This document shows, one piece after another, positions 58,031 through 64,000 of a stretch of DNA of 64,000 nt. The stretch is from assembly GCF_030272615.1 (NCBI RefSeq), contig NC_081411.1:37576640-37640639 (forward strand). The letters are read 5' to 3'. The position numbers and the translations under genes were made by a program. A model generated the notes under the pieces. It had not been told where the DNA came from. It did no database searches and was given only the letters and a program-made list of their open reading frames with translations. Positions within the stretch are counted from its first letter, which is position 1. The number at the start of each line of letters is the position of its first letter. The stretch comes from Cryptomeria japonica (lineage: Eukaryota > Streptophyta > Pinopsida > Cupressales > Cupressaceae).

Positions 58031-60094
58031 TCAAGGAGTTGTAACATTACATTCAGAGGTAGGTTCGGAAGAAGATCCAATGCCTTTTAGGAGAATCTTG
58101 GGTCTTTGGGTAGAATTCTCAGGCATTTTGTCCTTGATGATAATGGTAGAGACATAATTGTCCATCGAAATGTGATTGATAGTGGAATCATAGTTATAAG
58201 ATGCTCTGGTATAGCTAGTTTGGTCATCTGTGGCTTTAGCTTTTCCCTTGTCATGTTTTGGGAATGGCTCTTTAAACATCTCATTTTCTTTATTGGATGA
58301 GTGTCCTTCAATCTCAATGTCACCCCTATTAATGAGATCTTGTATGATGTTCTTTAGTTGATGGCAATTTCCTATTTTATGCCCTTTTCTCTTATGAAAT
58401 TCACAATACTCATCATCATTCCACCAATTTGGTTTGACCTTTGGTACATATGGAGGAAAATCTAGAACTGTGATTATCTTGTTTGCCACTAGCTTCTTGA
58501 AAACTGACTCAAGTGGTTCTCCCAATGGGGTGTACTTCCTTTGTGACTTTGAAGTTGTTTGAGTATTCACTTGATTGTTTGTAGAGCTTGATCCAGAAAA
58601 AACAATTTTAGGTCGCACTGTATTGGCATCCACAACACCATCATTGATTGTGTTCTTGTTTTTATTCCAAAATCTTGGCTTATCTTTTTCTTTAAAGTCA
58701 TCTTTGTTTTCCTTGAATATCTTAATGTCTCCTTGTTCAATTATCACCTTTTCTGTTGCTAAGCCCTTTTCAATGACGTCCTTAAAAGTGGACAAACAAG
58801 ATTTTCTTAGGTCATAACCAATGTCTTTGTTAACATTTTGAGTGAAAATTTCTACCATTTGTTTCTGTGGAAATTCACAAGAGCATCTGCTGGCTAGATT
58901 CCTCCATCTTTGTAAAAATGATGAAAAAGACTCTCCCTCCCTTTGCTTGGTGTTGCACAAAGTAGTGACTGATATGTCTGTCTCTATGTTGTATGAGAAA
59001 TGTTCAATAAATGACTCTGCTAGATCACCCCAAGACTTAATTCTAGGTGGAAGTTGGGAGAACCATTCCATAGCTTGATCACCTAAGATTTGTGGGAATA
59101 ATCTCATCAAATATGTCTCTTCTGCTGCTACCTCAATGCAAGTTGTGAAAAATTGTCTTATATGTGCCTTAGGATCCCCTTTTCCTCTATACTTATCGAA
59201 CTTAGGTGTCACAAAATGTGTAGGAAATGGAGGCATTGGAATTATCTTGTCAAATTGATAGGGACATATGTCTCTCATTATATAAGTTGGCTTCGGTGTA
59301 TTTATGTCCTCCATTTTCTTTTGTAAATCCTTGATTTGCTATTCCAAATTGTTCTTATGTGGATACCGACTTCTTGGACCATACCCCATGCCTGAAGCAC
59401 CGGGTGGAAGAGGAGCATGTTGCATATATGGATGATATTGATCATACACATGTTCATATGGAGGAGGTCTATAATGATGTTGCATATATGGACCACTTGG
59501 TATAGAGTCATGTTGAGGAACGACATATCTATTTTGTCCATGTATACCATACTCTATAGGAATGTCATGAGTTTGTTCTAGTGTGTTGCCCCCAAATTTG
59601 ATGCGGGGTTTCCTTGTGTCCAAATTTTGAGCATGCCTTTGAATATCCAATTGCTTTGGTAGTTGATCCTTAGCATTGGTATGTGATTGAGCATATTTTT
59701 CTACATAAGACTTCCATAATGGACTACGAAGGTGAGTATCATATGCTTGACCATGTATGTATGGGACCTCTGGTTTTTTAAACAAAGATGATGATGATTC
59801 AGGCACCATATGTGGTCCTCTATTGCCTCCATTATTAGGCCTCCTTTGATCCATGTTGGATTGAGTTTGTTGCAAATGTCGATTTTCCATTATTTGAGAC
59901 ATGTCAAAATCATGAGGTATCTTGGCTCCACTTTGTGCCATCACTTGTAGAAAGTATTGTCTATCTCTTCTCATTATTTCCTCAACCAATCGATTAAAAT
60001 GGGGATTGATAATGGTGTCTTCCACTTCTACTGAATGTATGAAGAAATTGTCCATATTGTCATTGTGTGTATCATTGTTGTTTGTAGTGTCCAT
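58031..60094 (-). pseudogene. Tat2 gag
   Basis: A single frame of about 687 codons from ATG 60094, interrupted by one TAG at 59339-59341 and ended by TGA at 58031-58033. The N-terminal third is Asn-, His-, Pro- and Tyr-rich (MDTTNNND...). The central part has FDKYRGKGDPKAHIRQF, YLMRLFPQILGDQAMEWFSQLP, FIEHFSYNI and CNTKQREGESFSSFLQRWR, the retrotransposon gag domain. Towards the end WNDDEYCEFHKRKGHKIGNCHQLK gives a CxxH...H...C motif like a variant zinc site. The frame continues in phase through both stops into protease, so gag-pro was one frame. Gag packages element RNA. Confidence 0.9.
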
Positions 60095-60739
60095 GTTCTA
60101 AACATTTGGAATGTTTCTATAGGCATCCATGTCAGGTAATGTAGTATGATCATAATTGAAAAAGATATAATTGTCATATTCATAGGAACTCATGTTTGCG
60201 GACTCTTGAGCCTCTTTGGTTTCTCTCCTAGATTTTTGGGAACGGGTTTCAACCACAAACTAGGTATTGACCAAGATGTGTAAGATTAGATGAAAATGGA
60301 AAGAGTATGGAAGAGTAGGAGTTGGATGGGATGTAAATGAATCTGAGGTGTACTTGGAATGTCCAAAGTGTAAGACCAAGTATGTATGTAGTAGAGTAGG
60401 TGTGGCTTCCAAAGGGATGATAGTTTCTCTCGATGAGGTAAGCTGACCTTGACTCTACGTAAGACCAAATGAGACCCAAAGGTGAGAGACCTTGATGAGG
60501 GACCACTTAGAAAAATGTTGTTGTATGTAGTATGTTGACAAAGTAAGATGAGGACAAGCAAGTGACCTTTTGACTCAAGTTTAGAAAATGTGAATGTAAT
60601 GTAAGGTGTAAAGCAATGATGGACTTTGTGAGACCCAAAGATAGGTTGAATGCTCGATGAAAACCTGGAGAAATAACTTAGGAAGCTCAATAAGTCTGAA
60701 ACTGACTGTTCTTGTTTGCTGAATTATGAAATTTTTCAA

Positions 60740-60960
60740 TCTTGAACACAGACATGCCTATATACTTCATAGACACGCTTAAAGGACACAGACGCTATTC
60801 TATCAGACACAGACATGGTTCTGTCAGACACAGACACATTTCTGAGATGTTGTAAGTGTAATGTTTCTCAAGAGAACATAGACGTGTTTCTACACTTCAC
60901 AGACGTAGTTATATGACACAGATGCGGGTCTGTCAGACATTGATGCATTTCTGAAAGCTT
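60740..60960 (+). repeat. ACACAGACAC(G)-type minisatellite, Tat2 leader (first cluster)
   Basis: About nine degenerate units of CACAGACNCNNTTCTGTCAGA type. The core CAGACG(C/T) is the reverse complement of the GCGTCTG core at 40120-40390. Confidence 0.8.
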
Positions 60961-62159
60961 TGTACAATTTTTCCAATCTGTGAAGTTGCTTGTTGTGACC
61001 AAATCTGAATGTTTGACTATTTTTCATGACAAGAGGACACAGTGTTGATGAGGAATCAATGTTTGCAAGTGTTTAGACTCCAAAATGACTCAAAAAAAAA
61101 GTGTGTTGTTTGATGTAAAATTTTTTTGCATACACTTGAAGACACAAAAGACATAATGTTTTGATGTTTGGTCTTGAATATTTGATTGGTCAAAATAAGT
61201 CAAGCACGATTCTTATGGTTGGTCAAGACAACAGTTGTTGATCCCACATGGAGTTTCCCCCGAGGCTACACTATTTAGAGTGGATACTTAGATACTTGAC
61301 CCCACTGGCTCCACCCTTGGCACTCCTTTCTTAGGGCAGCCAAGCATCAGTCCCCATGAAAACTCTTTGTGATGAACTTTGTATCTCTACTAATAACCGT
61401 ATGTGTGTGGGCTGCTACCAGAGGTCCAACCTCCTGCCCCAACAACTAGAAGGATTTTGGCTTCTAAAACAAAAAGGTGCTAGTAAGGGCATCCACTCAT
61501 GTGGCCATACATGCGGCACTTTCATTTCTATAAATACAGAAGGCTCCCAACCAGTAGGGGTTATTCCCTACAAATGATCAAATAAATTTGATCAAACGTG
61601 TTTATGGGGAGACATAGTGTCAGTATGAACTAATCAGCACACGTTATCCATAGTTTTCACCATGAATATAGTTGTTTATAGTGGTTTGGAAGAAGATGGC
61701 TTTTCTTTTGCTACCACCTGGGTCGTTCTCTCCTCACTAGTAGTCCTAATGACCACACAGGGAGACAGACCCTCTAAAGATTAAACAAAAAGAGCCTATT
61801 GCTCAAGACTCAAAAGACAATGGTTCAATTTTAGTGCACCAATTGAAGCGTTTGCTAATCTATAAAAACAAGGCACATAATGAAAGATCAAAAACCCTTT
61901 CCAAGGTCCTACAACAAAGATCTATTAGTAGTTTGGATTGTTTGAAATAATCACCCCTTCCTGCAAGCACACAAGTTAGGTAAATTTTAGATCCAAAAGA
62001 CTTTGTGAAAATAGGGGCCTTCAACAAAACGATTTTGTTTTCAAGACAAGCTACACCAATTTCACTAGCTAGATCTGAAGATGTTAGCTCAAAATAAACC
62101 AAATCTGAAATCTGAATGACGCAAAACTAAATCAATGAAAATCCAAAATGTAACAAATT

Positions 62160-62400
62160 CACACAGACGCGGTTATCAAAAACACAAACACTATAAAATT
62201 TTGCAGACGCACCTAAAGCCAACACAGATGTGGTTCCAAAACACATATGCGGCTCCTAGACGCAGACGCACCTGAAAACTCCATAGACGTGACATTCAGA
62301 ATCTGTAGAAAAATAAAATACTGTCGAGGATGCAGACGCGATTCCAGATGTCGCAGACGCAATAGAAAATAAAAAAGGCGATCCGAAAGTACGCAGACGA
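62160..62400 (+). repeat. CAGACGC-type minisatellite, Tat2 leader (second cluster)
   Basis: About ten CAGACGC, CAGATGT or CATAGACGT cores spaced 15-30 bp. It ends about 90 bp from the PBS. Same orientation as 60740-60960. Confidence 0.8.
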
Positions 62401-62491
62401 GAAAATATCACAATATTGTCAGAAATGTCAGATCCGCAACTTCAAAATACAAAATCTGCAACAAAAGATGTTAAATGCAACAGGGACAAGA

Positions 62492-62509
62492 GTCCCACTG
62501 GGCGTGCCA
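62492..62509 (-). other. Tat2 primer-binding site
   Basis: The minus strand reads TGGCACGCCCAGTGGGAC, starting three bases inside the LTR. It begins TGG, as a complement of a tRNA CCA end must. It differs from the Tat1 site, so the two Tat elements use different primers. I do not assign the tRNA. Confidence 0.8.
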
Positions 62510-62512
62510 AAA

Positions 62513-63242
62513 TTTATACGGTGAAAATTGATGACAACAACAATATTGAAAGACTAAATGAATTCAACCACCAAACCCTAGCCTAACAACAACAGAGATC
62601 CACCATAACATATGAAGATTACCTAAGACAATGCAAATCAAATGAAATCACAAAGATTATACCATCACATGTCCAATAGGGTTTGAATCTCCATTCTTCC
62701 TATCTCCATTGATCTTACTTGATATATTTGCTCTCAGATTTTATATGTGCACAAGAGCTCAACAAAGAATAGAAATGTGGTTGCAAGTAAGATCACATAT
62801 AAAAGTTCAAGAACATAGTCAAGGCTGAATGGATAGTGAGGGTTTGATAATAAAGGAAGCATCTCCTTATATAGAAGACACTATAAGAAATGGAGGGACA
62901 AGATTGAGAGGTGTAAAAAGAGGTCGGTATGATTAGAGGGTAGGTAAAAGAAATAAAAAAATAATGAGAGGTTAGGTAGTGTAGGAATTAAGAGATGAAT
63001 GACATGTGTCATGGGTAGAAAAGGCTAATGAATTAATTAAATAAATAAAGATTTATTTAATTAATAGAGGAAGTGGGATCAATTAAATAAATAAGATATT
63101 TATTTAATTTAAGAGAAAAGGATAATTTAAATAAATAAATGAATTTATTTAAATGAGAAATAAGGCTAGAAGAGGATAAATGAATTAATTAAATAAATAA
63201 AGATATTTATTTAATTAGACATGACAATTTTAGGTGTCTACA
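62513..63242 (-). repeat. Tat2 5' LTR
   Basis: It is 730 bp. The end next to the PBS reads TTTATACGG where its partner has TGTATACGG, so the terminal TG has mutated. GTAAG follows at 63243-63247. Confidence 0.93.
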
Positions 63243-63247
63243 GTAAG

Positions 63248-64000
63248 AATTATATTTTTAATTTAGCATTTCTTTCAACATATTTCCTTTATACCCTCCA
63301 CATTATCTATTATACCAAAAGTTTTTGAAATCCTCGCCTCTTAACTAAAGGCATTGACATGAGAATTCCACCTGTAATGACTTCCATTTTTTATCCTTTC
63401 AATTTTTTCTAGATGTGTTGTAGTTCTCTTTCATAGATGCCCGATACTTTGCATCAAAAAAGTGGGGCCCTTGATTTGATTAGACATCTTGAGTAAGTAT
63501 TTTCAAGGTTGCATGGGTTTAAATTTTATTTATATTATTGAAGGCCATTTCTTCCATGCTTGAGTTTGAATATATTGATTTAATAGGTGTGTCATTTCTT
63601 CATTGGTTTCTTAAGCTATATGGAGACTATGATTGATGACCTTGTATTTTCCATCATGCATGTCAGGCACATTTTGGGGAAAAGGAGATTATAATGATAC
63701 GTTAACCCTCATAAAACTAATGTGACCCTTGTAATTCCAAAGACTCATTTCTAAACCATTTGAAAAGTTTTAGAAAGAGCTTTAAATCAATTTGGGTGAC
63801 CAAATTTAAATTACTAAGGAGGAAGAGAAGTTTTCATTTCTGATTTTGTATTATTTTTAATTTCAATTTGACAATTTTAACATAATTAAAAAGCTCTCTT
63901 TACATTGTCATACTCTTTATATGAATGAAATATATTTATTAGATATATGAATGATTTATATTTATTAGGAAATCTTATCACTATGAAAATGGTTAAATAA
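63248..64000. other. Right flank, no supportable gene
   Basis: AT-rich. No ORF, LTR or repeat could be recognised. Confidence 0.5.

Larger units (their letters stand above)
60110..62490. other. Tat2 5' leader, non-coding
   Basis: About 2.4 kb without a supportable gene. It contains the two minisatellite clusters listed separately and a conserved-looking segment at 61240-61340 (CCCGAGGCTACAC, CTGGCTCCACCC). Confidence 0.55.
38864..63242 (-). mobile_element. Tat2: deleted Tat-type Ty3/gypsy element with nested copia composite
   Basis: LTRs at 38864-39603 and 62513-63242 flank the element. The perfect duplication GTAAG lies at 38859-38863 and 63243-63247. Its own direction is minus. It keeps PBS, long leader, gag, protease, linker, a short integrase tail, 3' UTR and PPT, but lacks RT, both RNases H and the integrase core. 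Without the copia composite and the duplicated flank it would be about 12.7 kb. The LTRs show about 6 differences in the first 222 aligned bp, so it is younger than Tat1. An antisense PMD reading frame sits in its 3' region. It could only have moved with proteins supplied by a relative. Confidence 0.92.

Overview
The window looks like nuclear DNA of a seed plant with a large, repeat-rich genome, most likely a gymnosperm (inference). It is AT-rich. Plant-type LTR retrotransposons nested inside each other fill most of it. Host sequence is limited to one complete two-exon gene and one isolated coding exon, separated by degraded DNA. Nothing suggests a prokaryote, an organelle, CRISPR or an operon.

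Layout, left to right. 1-612 holds a duplicated exon-like unit on the + strand. 613-5380 has no supportable gene. 5951-6162 (+) is a 5' coding exon of a soluble inorganic pyrophosphatase gene, with no further exons recognised. 7775-8716 and 23382-24280 (-) are two halves of a Ty3/gypsy chromovirus relic (chromodomain, integrase, RNase H). They are split by Tat1, a 14.7 kb Tat-lineage Ty3/gypsy element (8722-23376) with a perfect CATGC target-site duplication. 24281-31793 contains an unrecognised, broken + strand ORF series with a 220-bp tandem duplication. 31799-33098 and 33281-34521 are two solo LTRs of one family, in opposite orientation, each with a perfect 5-bp duplication. 34910-35991 (-) is an intact short-chain dehydrogenase/reductase gene, the only complete host gene. 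37200-38560 is a long imperfect inverted repeat.

38864-63242 is a second Tat-type element, Tat2 (TSD GTAAG). It keeps gag and protease but has lost reverse transcriptase, RNase H and most of integrase. It carries an antisense plant-mobile-domain (PMD) reading frame. Inside Tat2 sits an 11.1 kb Ty1/copia composite, LTR-internal-LTR-internal-LTR (46033-57166). About 570 bp of Tat2 protease sequence is duplicated on its two sides, which points to recombination rather than simple insertion.

All retroelement frames carry premature stops, so none looks autonomous. In the PMD frame every internal stop is TAG or TGA and there is no net frameshift, consistent with decay of methylated cytosines. The most unusual points are the copia tandem with its duplicated flank and age paradox, the frame-preserved PMD relic, the complementary minisatellites at the two ends of Tat2, and the long tRNA-like primer site in Tat1. 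I found no clearly new functional system. Percentages and difference counts are hand counts on short stretches.
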